From CALLMM01 sp964429855 (lineage in GTDB: Bacteria; Armatimonadota; Chthonomonadetes; Chthonomonadales; CAJBBX01), in the NCBI GenBank assembly GCA_964429855.1, contig CAYSDM010000005.1, forward strand, positions 42,013-106,012: a stretch of DNA of 64,000 bases, given 5' to 3'. Every line of letters starts with the position of its first letter. Position 1 is the stretch's first letter. The position numbers and the translations under genes were made by a program. Below, in pieces: positions 17,252 through 26,686 of this stretch. The notes under the pieces were generated by a model. The model was not told the origin of the DNA, searched no databases, and was given only the letters and a program-made list of their open reading frames with translations.

Positions 17252-18415
17252 ATGAAACTCAAACGACCAGAGAAGGTCATAGAACAGGATGGGCGGGTGA
17301 CGCTATCTCATCCGGTCACATTACGCGGCGTGGAGCATGAGCTATTTCTACGGCTTCCCGGTGAACCGGTGAATGACGGTATCGAGCCATTTCTGGCGAT
17401 GCTGCTCATTCCCGCGATGCGAGAAGGGATGGATCTGATACTGGAGGAGCCGATCTCTCCGAAACTGCTTCTCGCGATTGATAAGATCCAACAGCAGTTT
17501 GTGGACTGGTTCCCGGACGATTTCCGGAAGGTGAAGGTCTGCGCGGAACCGCTGGATAAGATACCGGAACAACCGATAGACGTGAAATCAGGCTGCTTTT
17601 TCAGCGGGGGAGTCGATTCGTTCTACTCTGTACTGAAGCACCGGGAGGAGCTTTCCGGTCTCATTTATGTACACGGGATGGATGTTGGACTACATAGAAC
17701 TGACTTAAGGGAAAGAGTGCGATCTGAGTTGCTCACCTGTGCAGAATCTCTTAAACTACCACTAATCGAGTTGGAAACAAATGCTAGACAGATTTTTGAC
17801 GACATAGCCGATTGGGGCAGGTTTTATCATGGGTCTTTATTAGGGGGAGTTGCTCTAGCTCTTTCGAGTAGATTCTCCAAGATCATTATTGCCGCAGGTA
17901 GAACCCGCGATACTCTTTTCCCATGGGGATCGCATCCTGATCTTGACCCGCTCTGGAGTAATGAACGAACAGAAATAATTCATGATGGTCTCGAGGCATG
18001 TCGAGCAGAGAAGATATTTGCCATAGCAAACACTGGGGAGGTTATGAGGCATTTGAGGGTGTGTTATCATAATATCCCTGGAAGATATAATTGCGGAAAT
18101 TGCGAAAAATGCTTGCGTACCATGGTAGTGTTGCGAGCTGCGGGAGTGTTAGATCAGTACGTTACATTTGAGAATCGCTTAGATTTAATGCGTGTAGCTT
18201 CTATTCCACTGGTTTCTAAGAACGTAGAAGCTTGGGTGGAAGAAAACCTTTCGATCGTTCGAAAGTATGCGAACGATCCCGAACTGGAGCAGGCGCTGGT
18301 AGACTGCCTGAATCGAAAATATGATCGTGGACTCCGGCGATCTCTCCGAAGATTATGGTGGACAATCAAAAGGAATCTGTATGGCAAGCCGCGCAACTCC
18401 TGGCTGAAGAGCTAA
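17252..18415 (+). CDS. PP-loop ATP pyrophosphatase-like protein of the polysaccharide locus
   Basis: The PP-loop motif FFSGGVDSFYS (near residue 112) is that of enzymes that adenylate a substrate, such as QueC, asparagine synthase and sugar amidotransferases. Near the C-terminal third a Cys cluster (CYHNIP, then YNCGNCEKCLRTM) looks like a zinc site as in QueC-like proteins. Length 387 aa; AGGAG precedes ATG 17252. Family members in polysaccharide clusters may modify sugars (amidination or amidation); here that is inference. The middle (about 17665-18255) is much more AT-rich than both ends and uses CTA, TTA, AGA and GCT codons rare in the neighbours, a sign of mosaic origin. Confidence 0.75.
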   Translation: MKLKRPEKVIEQDGRVTLSHPVTLRGVEHELFLRLPGEPVNDGIEPFLAMLLIPAMREGMDLILEEPISPKLLLAIDKIQQQFVDWFPDDFRKVKVCAEPLDKIPEQPIDVKSGCFFSGGVDSFYSVLKHREELSGLIYVHGMDVGLHRTDLRERVRSELLTCAESLKLPLIELETNARQIFDDIADWGRFYHGSLLGGVALALSSRFSKIIIAAGRTRDTLFPWGSHPDLDPLWSNERTEIIHDGLEACRAEKIFAIANTGEVMRHLRVCYHNIPGRYNCGNCEKCLRTMVVLRAAGVLDQYVTFENRLDLMRVASIPLVSKNVEAWVEENLSIVRKYANDPELEQALVDCLNRKYDRGLRRSLRRLWWTIKRNLYGKPRNSWLKS

Positions 18416-18476
18416 TCCGCAGCCACGGCAGAAAAACTTCAAGGAGTGAATCCACAATCGTGGAAACCAGAATGAG

Positions 18477-19481
18477 ATGACTATCTGTATCCTGGACCCA
18501 GGACTGCAAACGCAGTCGGGCAGTCCAAGCACAAATCTGGGAGACCTGATTATCCAGGACGCGGTGAATCAGGAGATTGGCGCGCTCTTCCCCGATCAGA
18601 CGATCTACCGCTGCTCCACGCATGAGCCGATGACCGGGGAGCAGTTTGCTGCCATCGCAAAAATCCCTCTGATCATTGTGGGCGGGACAAACCTGTTAAC
18701 CTCGCGCATGCGCCCCTATAATCGCTGGAATGAGCATTTTAAGTGCTGGAGCAATCAGTGGGCGATTCACCTGCTGGATGCATGGCGGATTCGTCGTGCG
18801 GTGCTGCTGGGATGCGGCTGGGTGGACTATCAGGGAGAACCGGACATCTTTACGCGGCTGATGTATAAAACGGTTCTGGCAAAAAAGGGATTTCACTCCG
18901 TCCGTGACGCCTACTCAAAGCAGAAGCTCAACAACGCTGGCATCTCCAATGTGCTGAATACCAACTGCGTGACGATGTGGAACCTTCTGCGAAAGAGAAT
19001 GGAGACGATACCGACCACGAAGGCAGAGAGTGCTCTGGTGATGCTGACCGACTACCGGAAAGATCACACGCTGGATGCGCAGCTTCTTCAAATACTTGTA
19101 AAACGATACAGGCAGGTCTACGCCTGGCCTCAGGGGACGGAAGATGCCGCCTATCTTCAGGAACTGAACTTCTCCGGGGTGGTGCTGGAGCGCACATTAG
19201 AGGGACTGGATCGCTTTATTCAGTCTGATATCTCCTTTGACTATATCGGCACGCGGTTGCATGGCGGAATCCGCTGTCTCCAAAATCTGCGACGAGCGTT
19301 GATACTGGAGGTGGATAACCGGGCTAGGGAGATCGCGCAGGATACCGGACTCCCGACCACAAAACGCGACAACTTCGAGGCGATAGAGGCATGGATCGAG
19401 CGCAGCGAGCCGATTTGCCTGCGCCTGAACGAAGAGGCAATCCAGCAATGGAGAGAGAGCGTGCTGTCGTCGGTCTCCTGA
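18477..19481 (+). CDS. Polysaccharide pyruvyltransferase family protein (copy 2)
   Basis: 334 aa, PF04230-like: LGDLIIQDAV near the N-terminus, VVGGTNLL-type glycine loop (IIVGGTNLLTS), and YIGTRLHGGIRCLQNLRRALILEVDNRA near residue 250. It is only distantly similar to copy 1, so the two are not a recent duplication. The ATG at 18477 has no strong ribosome site. Host-like GC content resumes here after the AT-rich patch of the preceding gene. Role: likely addition of a pyruvyl or similar group to the polysaccharide. Confidence 0.82.
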   Translation: MTICILDPGLQTQSGSPSTNLGDLIIQDAVNQEIGALFPDQTIYRCSTHEPMTGEQFAAIAKIPLIIVGGTNLLTSRMRPYNRWNEHFKCWSNQWAIHLLDAWRIRRAVLLGCGWVDYQGEPDIFTRLMYKTVLAKKGFHSVRDAYSKQKLNNAGISNVLNTNCVTMWNLLRKRMETIPTTKAESALVMLTDYRKDHTLDAQLLQILVKRYRQVYAWPQGTEDAAYLQELNFSGVVLERTLEGLDRFIQSDISFDYIGTRLHGGIRCLQNLRRALILEVDNRAREIAQDTGLPTTKRDNFEAIEAWIERSEPICLRLNEEAIQQWRESVLSSVS

Positions 19482-19524
19482 TATGCCTTCTAAATACTTC
19501 TGCTGTCATCTGATGGATTAAGAC

Positions 19525-21012
19525 GTGACAACCCAAACCGAACCCGAAGCGACTCCGACGATCTCCCACCAGAAGGTGGCGAAAAACACCCTTATCTACC
19601 TTCTGGGGCAGATCGTCTCCTGGTGTGTGACCTTCTTAACCGTCTCGATCATCCCCCGTCGTATTGGCGAAGAGGGCATGGGGCAGCTTGCCGTTGCCGC
19701 TTCCATTACAACCACCGTCGGCTCCTGTTTTGCGCTTGGGATTGACAGCTATCTGGTTGCGGAGATCGGACGCTGCCCGGAGAATTCAGACAGACTGGTT
19801 CGCAGTCTGTGGGCGTTTCGATGCGTTACCATGCTGCCGCAGATTCTGGTCACCTTGCTGGTGATGAAGGTCATGCATGTCAGCGATCTGATCTTCTACA
19901 TCGGCTGCCTGAATCTGGTCAGCATGCTTGCCACGAAGATATTCACCCCCATTCGTTCCGCCTTCAACGGCTGGGAGAATGCGCGCGCTGTCTCTATCAT
20001 GGACTTTGCCACGACGCTGCCGATGTTAATGGCGATCCCATTCCTGCAATACGGTCCCCTGGGCATCTCTGTTATCTCCACCCTCTGGAACTATGTCATC
20101 CTGATCAGCAGTCTCATCGCAATCCGGGCCATTATCCGCAAAGTTCCACAGTTTGATGTCGCGCTCTGGAAGGAGCTGATAAAGGGGGGGCTGCCGTTCT
20201 TCGCCAATGGCGTAATCATGAGTCTGTTCGGATTCAGTTCCGTGTTTGTTCTGCGGCACTATATGAATGATGCGGCAGTGGGGGAGTACAATCAGGTTAC
20301 CCGCCTCGGAGGTACTTTTCTCTTTCTGCCGGTAGCGATTGGCACCGCGATGCTGCCATCTCTGGCGCGGCTGGCGGATGTCAATCCGGGCGACTTTCGC
20401 AGGATGCAGTCCCGAGTGCTTTCGCTGATGATCGCGATGGGGCTTCCAGTCGCAACGCTCATCTTCCTGCTGGCTTTCCCCTTTAGCAGACTGCTCTACG
20501 GGCAGGGGAAGTTTCTGGCGGTTCCGGTGCTGCTGCAGTTATATGCCTTCATGATTATTCCGCTCTATATCAACACCACCATCTATCGCTTTCTGATTGC
20601 CCAGAAGAAGAACGCCGTCTGGAGCGGATTTCTTGCAGGCACGGTGCTGATGCATGTGACGTTTAGCTTTCTGTTGACTCCTCTGGCGTTGCGATGGACG
20701 AAATTCGGTCAACTGGGAGTCCTGGCATCGAATATCCTGGCGGAAGTGATCACCGTGTTCTTTGCCTTCATCCTGTTAAGGACGAACCCTCTGAACCGTG
20801 AGACAGTGGGTAAGATTCTGCGGTCGCTGCTGGCGACGGCGTTGACGGCTGGGGTCATCTGGGTGACACGGAGCCTTTTCATCGTCATCCCGGCTCTTCT
20901 CGGATTGGCGACCTACCTCGTGAGCGCCTACTATCTGAAGGTGCTTGGAGAAGAGGATCAGCGCAAGGTGGTGGATATCTTCCGGGAGAAGTTTCGACGG
21001 AGAAAGGCTTAA
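19525..21012 (+). CDS. Wzx-type oligosaccharide flippase
   Basis: 495-residue polytopic membrane protein of the MOP/polysaccharide export superfamily with about 12-14 hydrophobic helices, starting LIYLLGQIVSWCVTFLTVSIIPRR. It would flip lipid-linked repeat units to the outer face of the membrane. Start GTG at 19525. The 3' end overlaps by 4 bp the end of the convergent dehydrogenase gene. No Wzy polymerase or chain-length regulator was seen in the window. Confidence 0.88.
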   Translation: MTTQTEPEATPTISHQKVAKNTLIYLLGQIVSWCVTFLTVSIIPRRIGEEGMGQLAVAASITTTVGSCFALGIDSYLVAEIGRCPENSDRLVRSLWAFRCVTMLPQILVTLLVMKVMHVSDLIFYIGCLNLVSMLATKIFTPIRSAFNGWENARAVSIMDFATTLPMLMAIPFLQYGPLGISVISTLWNYVILISSLIAIRAIIRKVPQFDVALWKELIKGGLPFFANGVIMSLFGFSSVFVLRHYMNDAAVGEYNQVTRLGGTFLFLPVAIGTAMLPSLARLADVNPGDFRRMQSRVLSLMIAMGLPVATLIFLLAFPFSRLLYGQGKFLAVPVLLQLYAFMIIPLYINTTIYRFLIAQKKNAVWSGFLAGTVLMHVTFSFLLTPLALRWTKFGQLGVLASNILAEVITVFFAFILLRTNPLNRETVGKILRSLLATALTAGVIWVTRSLFIVIPALLGLATYLVSAYYLKVLGEEDQRKVVDIFREKFRRRKA

Positions 21013-22001
21013 AGAGAGGATCGAAGCGCGGGAGAGTCCCACACGGATGCATTACAGACGTACCCCGGTTGCTCTCCGCGTTTCAGGGCAAGAATGCTGC
21101 TCGCGGTCAGTCGGCACATCGTCTGCACCGCTTCGACCGCGTTGAAGGCGTTATGCGGGGAGAGTACGCAACGCGGCGCATTTCTGAGCGGGTGATCCGC
21201 AGGAAGTGGCTCTTCCGCATAGACATCGAGGGCGGCTCCCCCGATCTGACCGTTCTCCAGCGCTTGCAGCAGCGCCGCCTCATCCACCAGCGCGCCGCGC
21301 GACGTATTCACCAGACAGGCGCTCTTTTTCATCCATGAGAGTGTTTCGGCGTTGATCAGCTTGTCCGTCTCCGGGAGCGCAGGCGCATGAAGTGAGACAA
21401 TATCGCTCTCCCGAAGCAGTCGTTCCAGAGAGACAAACTTCACGTCCGGATAGCCTCCGGCGCGTTCTATCCGGGGGTCATACGCAATTACGCGCATACG
21501 AAAACCCAGAGCGCGTTTCACAACCTCCTGTCCGATCTGCCCGCACCCGATCAGCCCGAGGGTCTTTTCCGCCAGTTGAAAGCCGGGAAGCTCTCCCCAG
21601 CCGCCGGAACGCATCAAAGATTCTCCCTGCGGAATATGTCGAGCCAGCGCGAGGATCAAGCCCAGGGTATAGTCCGCTACCGCCTCGGTCATCGCTCCCG
21701 GCGTGTTAGTGATGACGACTCCCGCTTCGGAGGCATCGAGCAGGTTGATCCGGTCAATCCCGACGCCGCAACGCGCAACAATCTTCAAGCGCGGGCAGGC
21801 GGAAAATACCGGCGCATAGTAGGGATCGTTGGAGGCGATGACGGCGTCGCAGTCCGCAAGAAGGGGAATCAGTTTTGACTCAGGAAGCGGTCCCGCCTCT
21901 GGCGAACGAACGACTTCACAGCCTTCCGCTCTCAGTCTGGCATCTTCATCCTGCCCGCTTACCCAGAACGCTCTCGCGGTTACCAGCACTCGCCAGGTCA
22001 T
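21009..22001 (-). CDS. D-2-hydroxyacid dehydrogenase (phosphoglycerate dehydrogenase-like)
   Basis: 330-aa NAD-dependent dehydrogenase. Visible: VARCGVGIDRINL, the nucleotide loop LGLIGCGQIGQEV, DPRIERAGG, the catalytic Arg in NTSRGALVDE, Glu in AEEPLP and His in LSPHNAF. There is no ACT domain, unlike classical SerA. It lies 15 bp behind the P5C dehydrogenase gene, so both are probably co-transcribed. The substrate could be 3-phosphoglycerate, glyoxylate or another 2-ketoacid. Confidence 0.88.
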   Translation of the reverse strand: MTWRVLVTARAFWVSGQDEDARLRAEGCEVVRSPEAGPLPESKLIPLLADCDAVIASNDPYYAPVFSACPRLKIVARCGVGIDRINLLDASEAGVVITNTPGAMTEAVADYTLGLILALARHIPQGESLMRSGGWGELPGFQLAEKTLGLIGCGQIGQEVVKRALGFRMRVIAYDPRIERAGGYPDVKFVSLERLLRESDIVSLHAPALPETDKLINAETLSWMKKSACLVNTSRGALVDEAALLQALENGQIGGAALDVYAEEPLPADHPLRNAPRCVLSPHNAFNAVEAVQTMCRLTASSILALKRGEQPGYVCNASVWDSPALRSSL

Positions 22002-22016
22002 CGCCTCTCTCGCCTC

Positions 22017-23573
22017 CTACAGTCTTTCGGAAATGGATTTCGCCTGAAGGAACAACTGAAGATAGTCTCGCCCTCCGGCTTTACTGTCGGTTCCGCTCAT
22101 GTTGAAACCGCCAAAGGGCTGAACATCCACCAGCGCGCCGGTGCATTTCCGATTCATGTAGAGGTTTCCGACATGAAACTCATGCCGCGCTCTCTCCAGA
22201 TGCTCCCGGTCATGGGAGTAGATCGCTCCGGTCAGCCCGTATTCGGTGCCGTTGGCGATCTCCAGTCCGTGATCGAAGCTCTCTGCGCGAATTACCGCCA
22301 GAACCGGCCCGAAAATCTCCTCCTGTGCGATACGCGCATCCGGCGCGACATCGGCGATGATGGTGGGAGCGATAAAGAAGCCTTCTGCTACTCCCTCCGG
22401 CGTACCTCCGCCCAGTACGAGCCTGCCCTCCGTCTTCCCGATTTCGATGTACTCTTTAATCTTCTCAAACTGCGAAGAGTCGATTACTGCGCCCATAAAG
22501 TTCTTCGCATCAGTCGGGTCGCCGACGGTTAACCTTCCTGCTCGTTCAACCACGCGCTTCAACAGGTCGTCATAGATATCCTTATGCGCGATCAGGCGGG
22601 AACAGGCGGAACACTTCTGCCCCTGAAAGCCGAAGGCGGAGGCGGCGACGCCTTCCGCGGCGGCTTCCAGATCCGCTCCGGCATCTACGAGGATGGCATC
22701 TTTACCGCCCATCTCCAGCACCACGCGTTTAAGCCACTTATGACCGGGCTGATGAACGGCAGCGCGCTGGTGAATATGCAGTCCCACTTCGCGAGAGCCG
22801 GTGAAGGAGATAAAGCGAATCTGCGGATGACCGGTAAGTACCTCGCCGATCTCGCGCCCCGGACCCGGAAGATAGTTAACCACCCCGGAAGGGAAGGAGG
22901 CTTCTTCCAGAAGCTCCATGAACTTCGCCGCAATGATCGGCGACTGCCCTGCCGGTTTCATGATGACGGTGTTTCCGGTGACCGCCGCCGCCGTGGTCAT
23001 GCCGCAAAGGATCGCCAGGGGAAAATTCCAGGGACTGATGACCGCGCCGACGCCGAGAGGAATATAGCGTACCTCATTCTCTTCGCCGGGGTAGGGAGTG
23101 GTGGGATGCGCGCCGTCGAGACGCATCATCTCGCGGGCATAGAACTCCATGAAGTCTATCGCCTCGGCGGTATCGGCATAGGCTTCCGCCCAGGATTTGC
23201 TGACCTCATAGACCAGCCACGCAGAGAATTCATAGATACGGCGGCGCAAGATCGCGGCCGCTTTCAACAGATAACGCGCGCGAACTTCACCGGGAACGCG
23301 CTTCCATGTAACGAAGGCTTCGCCTGCGATCGAGATCGCATGTTCCGTCAGTTCGGCAGTGGCGCGGGCTGCCTGTCCGACTATCTGCGAGGGGCGCGCC
23401 GGGTTGCGTGAAACGATATAGTCATCGGTTGTGAAGATGCGTTCACCGCCGATTACCAGCGGATAGGACTGTCCCAACTTGCTGCCGACTTCCTGCAGCG
23501 CCGCCTCCATCCTGCTGCGAGGCTCATCCTGCCTGAAGTCCACGTATGGTTCGTTCTTGAACGGAGTGAGCAT
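22017..23573 (-). CDS. rocA: 1-pyrroline-5-carboxylate dehydrogenase (RocA/PruA type)
   Basis: Aldehyde dehydrogenase oxidising glutamate semialdehyde to glutamate in proline and arginine breakdown. At 518 aa it has the Bacillus RocA layout, with the N-terminal FKNEPYVDF. Conserved are SPWNFPLAI, the FTGSREVG nucleotide motif, the Glu of LEMGGKDAI and the catalytic Cys in GQKCSACSR. The frame opens at 23594, but ATG 23573 has AGGAG eight bases upstream and begins the conserved N-terminus. A TATAAT lies about 40 bp upstream (23617-23612) with a weak -35. No proline dehydrogenase gene is nearby. Confidence 0.92.
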   Translation of the reverse strand: MLTPFKNEPYVDFRQDEPRSRMEAALQEVGSKLGQSYPLVIGGERIFTTDDYIVSRNPARPSQIVGQAARATAELTEHAISIAGEAFVTWKRVPGEVRARYLLKAAAILRRRIYEFSAWLVYEVSKSWAEAYADTAEAIDFMEFYAREMMRLDGAHPTTPYPGEENEVRYIPLGVGAVISPWNFPLAILCGMTTAAAVTGNTVIMKPAGQSPIIAAKFMELLEEASFPSGVVNYLPGPGREIGEVLTGHPQIRFISFTGSREVGLHIHQRAAVHQPGHKWLKRVVLEMGGKDAILVDAGADLEAAAEGVAASAFGFQGQKCSACSRLIAHKDIYDDLLKRVVERAGRLTVGDPTDAKNFMGAVIDSSQFEKIKEYIEIGKTEGRLVLGGGTPEGVAEGFFIAPTIIADVAPDARIAQEEIFGPVLAVIRAESFDHGLEIANGTEYGLTGAIYSHDREHLERARHEFHVGNLYMNRKCTGALVDVQPFGGFNMSGTDSKAGGRDYLQLFLQAKSISERL

Positions 23574-23697
23574 TGTTGTCTCCTCAAACGGCATCCGACT
23601 GCTACCATCTCATTATACCCAACGGTATCAGGAGAGCATTCTACACAGGCGGATGAGGAGGTTGAGGGGGGACTTGACGATATCGCGGCGAACGACT

Positions 23698-24492
23698 CTA
23701 ACCGACCCGGCGCGTTGGTTCCGTTTTTTCGCTGCTGAGAGGGGCATGTTTCTGAGCGCGCAGAGTCATCAGCACGAACTTCGGCAGCATCATTACCTTG
23801 CCGATCTTGCGGGGATTCTTCAAAAGCCGGTAGAGCCACTCCAGATTGAGACGCTGCATCCAGACCGGGGCGCGTTTCACTCTGCCAGAATAGACATCAA
23901 AGGTGCCTCCCACACCGATCAGAACAGGTACATGGAGCTCCTCGCGGAATCGGTGTATCCACTTCTCCTGTCGGGGGATGCCCAGCGCAACACAGATAAT
24001 ATCCGGGTACACCACTTTAATCTGCTCAACGATCTCTGACTCCTGATCCGGCGTGAAAAATCCATCCCGTGTTCCAACCACCTGACACCCGGGGTAGCAG
24101 GATCGCATTCTTTCTGCGGCTGCCTGCGCAACGCCGGGGGCTGAACCGAAGAAGAAGAGACGATACCCGCGAACGGGGGAGAGGCTGCAGAGACGATCCA
24201 CAATCTCGACACCGGAGACGCGCTCTTTCAACGGGCGTCCCAGACGACGACAGGCCCACAGGACTCCCGCGCTGTCCGGGGTGACGAGTTCCGCATGAGA
24301 GACTATGTTCAACAGCGCAGGGTCACCTTGCGCAATCACGCACATGGAGGAGTCGAGGGTTACGACATGATGGGGTTTTCGGGAGGAGATAAAACGATCT
24401 ATCGTCTCCAGTGTCTCGTCCATCGAGACCCGATGGACGACCAGACCATGAAGGGAGATCGCTTCCAGATTATTGGTCTGTGACAGGGGCAT
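23698..24492 (-). CDS. WecG/TagA/CpsF family glycosyltransferase
   Basis: GT26 enzyme, 264 aa, transferring ManNAc/ManNAcA-type residues to undecaprenyl-linked acceptors. Visible: TLDSSMCVIA, TPDSAGVLWA with the catalytic Asp, FFFGSAPGVA, ALGIPRQEKWI, GGTFDVYSG, RAPVWMQ and LEWLYRLLKNP. It is separate from the 13.8-21 kb locus but probably belongs to the same process, using or priming its lipid-linked glycans. GGAGA precedes the ATG. A good promoter lies 20-50 bp upstream. Confidence 0.92.
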   Translation of the reverse strand: MPLSQTNNLEAISLHGLVVHRVSMDETLETIDRFISSRKPHHVVTLDSSMCVIAQGDPALLNIVSHAELVTPDSAGVLWACRRLGRPLKERVSGVEIVDRLCSLSPVRGYRLFFFGSAPGVAQAAAERMRSCYPGCQVVGTRDGFFTPDQESEIVEQIKVVYPDIICVALGIPRQEKWIHRFREELHVPVLIGVGGTFDVYSGRVKRAPVWMQRLNLEWLYRLLKNPRKIGKVMMLPKFVLMTLRAQKHAPLSSEKTEPTRRVG

Positions 24493-24512
24493 GCCTTTTC
24501 TCCTACCCCGCT

Positions 24513-24542
24513 ATTATTCCCGTTTCCTGTGAGAAGTGTCAA
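24513..24542 (-). promoter_or_regulatory. Promoter of the WecG/TagA gene
   Basis: TTGACA (24542-24537), 18 bp, AATAAT (24518-24513) on the minus strand, with the ribosome site GTAGGAG following. Confidence 0.65.
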
Positions 24543-24557
24543 GGCTGTACGTCGAGG

Positions 24558-24598
24558 AAAAAAAGGGCATGACCCAACTCATTTCAAGGGTCATGCCC
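24558..24598 (-). terminator. Terminator of ahcY
   Basis: An 11-bp perfect stem GGGCATGACCC/GGGTCATGCCC (24565-24575 with 24588-24598) is followed on the minus strand by seven T. It lies 22 bp after the ahcY stop. Confidence 0.9.
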
Positions 24599-24620
24599 AT
24601 ATCAAACGGAGCAGGTATAT

Positions 24621-25877
24621 CTACGTTCCCATCTCCCAGGAGGCGAGATACTGAAGCTGCTCCTCCGTCAGGGTATCAATATTGATACCCATCGCGGTCA
24701 ATTTTAAGCGCGCAATCTCTTTATCAATGTCTTTCGGAACCGGATAGACGCTCTTTTTGAGCGAGGAGGCGTGCTTCACCATGTATTCTGCGCAGAGCGC
24801 CTGATTTGCGAAGGACATATCCATGACGCTGGCGGGGTGACCCTCCGCCGATGCCAGATTGATCAGTCGTCCCTCGCCGAGAACATAGATTCTGCGACCA
24901 TCCTCCAGCGTGTACTCCTCAACGAACTCGCGCACGCTGCGCGTGGTTTTTGACATCGCTTTCAGACCGTCCAGATCCACCTCCACATTGAAATGTCCGG
25001 AGTTGGAGACGATGGCTCCGTCCTTCATGAGCGCAAAGTGTTCCGGTCGAAGAACGTGGATGTCTCCGGTCAGGGTACAGAACTGATCTCCGATCTTCGC
25101 CGCCTGCTCCATTGGCATCACATCGAATCCATCCATCACGGCTTCCAGAGCGCGAATGGCGTCCACTTCTGTCACGATCACTCTGGCTCCCATGCCGCGC
25201 GCGCGCATCGCCACGCCGCGCCCGCACCAGCCATATCCAGCCACGACGAATGCGCTGCCTGCCATCAGTCTGTTGGTAGCGCGAATGATGCCATCTATCG
25301 TACTCTGACCCGTTCCATACCGGTTGTCGAACAGATGCTTGGTATCAGCGTCGTTGACCGCCACGATGGGATAGGCGAGAACGCCATCCTGCGCCATAGC
25401 GCGCAGGCGAATCACGCCGGTTGTGGTCTCCTCTGTGCCGCCAATGATGGTGGGGATCAACTCTTTACGGTCGCTGTGGATCACGCCGACGGTATCCGCG
25501 CCATCGTCCATGGTCAGATGAGGCTTGTAGTCCAGAACCGCGTGAATATGTTTATAGTAGGTATCGTTAGCTTCGCCTTTAATGGCGAATGTCGGAATGC
25601 CATACTCCTGTACCAGCGCCGCCGCGACATCGTCCTGTGTTGAAAGAGGGTTAGAGGCGCAGATCGCTACGTTCGCTCCTCCCGCTTTCAGCGTGATCGC
25701 GAGATTGGCGGTCTCCGTAGTAACATGCAGACAGGCTGCCAGATTCAGCCCTTTCAGCGGCTTTTCCGCCTCAAATCGCTCCCGGATCAATCGAAGAACC
25801 GGCATCTCCATCTCTGCCCAGGCGATTCGATTCTTGCCCTTTTCGGCAAGGTGCAGGTCTCGGACATCGTAGTTCAT
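24621..25877 (-). CDS. ahcY: Adenosylhomocysteinase (S-adenosylhomocysteine hydrolase)
   Basis: NAD-dependent enzyme that splits S-adenosylhomocysteine to adenosine and homocysteine, keeping methylation going. 418 aa, the shorter bacterial/archaeal form. Visible: HVTTETANLAITLKAGGA, DDGADTVG, the NAD loop VAGYGWCGRGVAMRARGMGA, SNSGHFNVE and GEGRLINLA. AAGGAG precedes the ATG. It follows the trmB-family regulator by 48 bp and shares its promoter. No SAH riboswitch was recognised in the short gap. Confidence 0.96.
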   Translation of the reverse strand: MNYDVRDLHLAEKGKNRIAWAEMEMPVLRLIRERFEAEKPLKGLNLAACLHVTTETANLAITLKAGGANVAICASNPLSTQDDVAAALVQEYGIPTFAIKGEANDTYYKHIHAVLDYKPHLTMDDGADTVGVIHSDRKELIPTIIGGTEETTTGVIRLRAMAQDGVLAYPIVAVNDADTKHLFDNRYGTGQSTIDGIIRATNRLMAGSAFVVAGYGWCGRGVAMRARGMGARVIVTEVDAIRALEAVMDGFDVMPMEQAAKIGDQFCTLTGDIHVLRPEHFALMKDGAIVSNSGHFNVEVDLDGLKAMSKTTRSVREFVEEYTLEDGRRIYVLGEGRLINLASAEGHPASVMDMSFANQALCAEYMVKHASSLKKSVYPVPKDIDKEIARLKLTAMGINIDTLTEEQLQYLASWEMGT

Positions 25878-25925
25878 GGTATCTCCTTGTGTTTATTGCA
25901 TGAGACGATATTTACATAATCATCA

Positions 25926-26678
25926 TCAGTGTGCGCGAAGCAAGCGGCGCTGCTTCTCCTCCTCCCAGTCCAGCCAGTTGTTCTGCGTGAGACGGGGAGG
26001 AGTCATTGCCGGAAGCGCGTGCCGCGCTTCCGGCGTGAGTTCCGACAGCGCGCGTTGACGGAAGTAGTCTTCGCCAAACCGGATGAGAATCGGATGATGA
26101 CTCAGCAGAGCGTCGGACTCCTCTCCCAGGCGACCGATCAGAAAGGTCTGGAAATCCGCAAGGAGGATAAAGGGCATCTCCGATACGCCGCCGGGGTTCT
26201 GGTAGACGCGCACTCGTGCTGGAAGACTCTCCAATGCGACGGATATGGAGACACGATCCAGTACTGACGGGGATGCCGCCAGGAGCAGTTCGGTTTTTGC
26301 ATTTTGCATCAGAGAGAGAAGACGCGCAAAGACCAGCTTCTCCCCGCGAATCCAGCCGGATCCGTCGGAACCGACAGGCTGATAAAGAGATGATAGCTCT
26401 GCATGGAGAGAAGAAAAGGCGGAGATGACTCGATTCTGCGCGGTCTGAATCAAAACATCGGGCGGAACCGGAGCATAGCGCGCAGGTTCTCCGGGAATCA
26501 GGGTCGCCGCTCCCTTCTCAACCAGATGCGCGGTAACCTCATACACGCGCGAAAGCGGTACACCGGAGAGCTTTCCCAGTCGGTATGCGGTTGCGGGATG
26601 ATCGCTGAGCATGGCGCGATAGACCCGCGCTTCATATTCTGTCAATCCCAGCAGAGTTATGGAATCCTGTTCGTTCAT
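25926..26678 (-). CDS. TrmB family transcriptional regulator
   Basis: 250 aa. The N-terminal winged helix (residues 5-75: LLGLTEYEARVYRAMLSDHP, then GVPLSRVYEVTAHLVEKGA) is typical of TrmB, a family that often senses sugars. The rest resembles the TrmB middle domain with a Leu-rich linker (residues 80-115). It precedes ahcY in one transcription unit, so it may control its own expression and ahcY. The promoter upstream carries two inverted repeats that could be its operator. Confidence 0.85.
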   Translation of the reverse strand: MNEQDSITLLGLTEYEARVYRAMLSDHPATAYRLGKLSGVPLSRVYEVTAHLVEKGAATLIPGEPARYAPVPPDVLIQTAQNRVISAFSSLHAELSSLYQPVGSDGSGWIRGEKLVFARLLSLMQNAKTELLLAASPSVLDRVSISVALESLPARVRVYQNPGGVSEMPFILLADFQTFLIGRLGEESDALLSHHPILIRFGEDYFRQRALSELTPEARHALPAMTPPRLTQNNWLDWEEEKQRRLLRAH

Positions 26679-26686
26679 CTCTATTC

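Noticed and set aside
25878..25925. SAH riboswitch before ahcY
   Set aside because: The 48-bp gap is too short and shows no matching structure.
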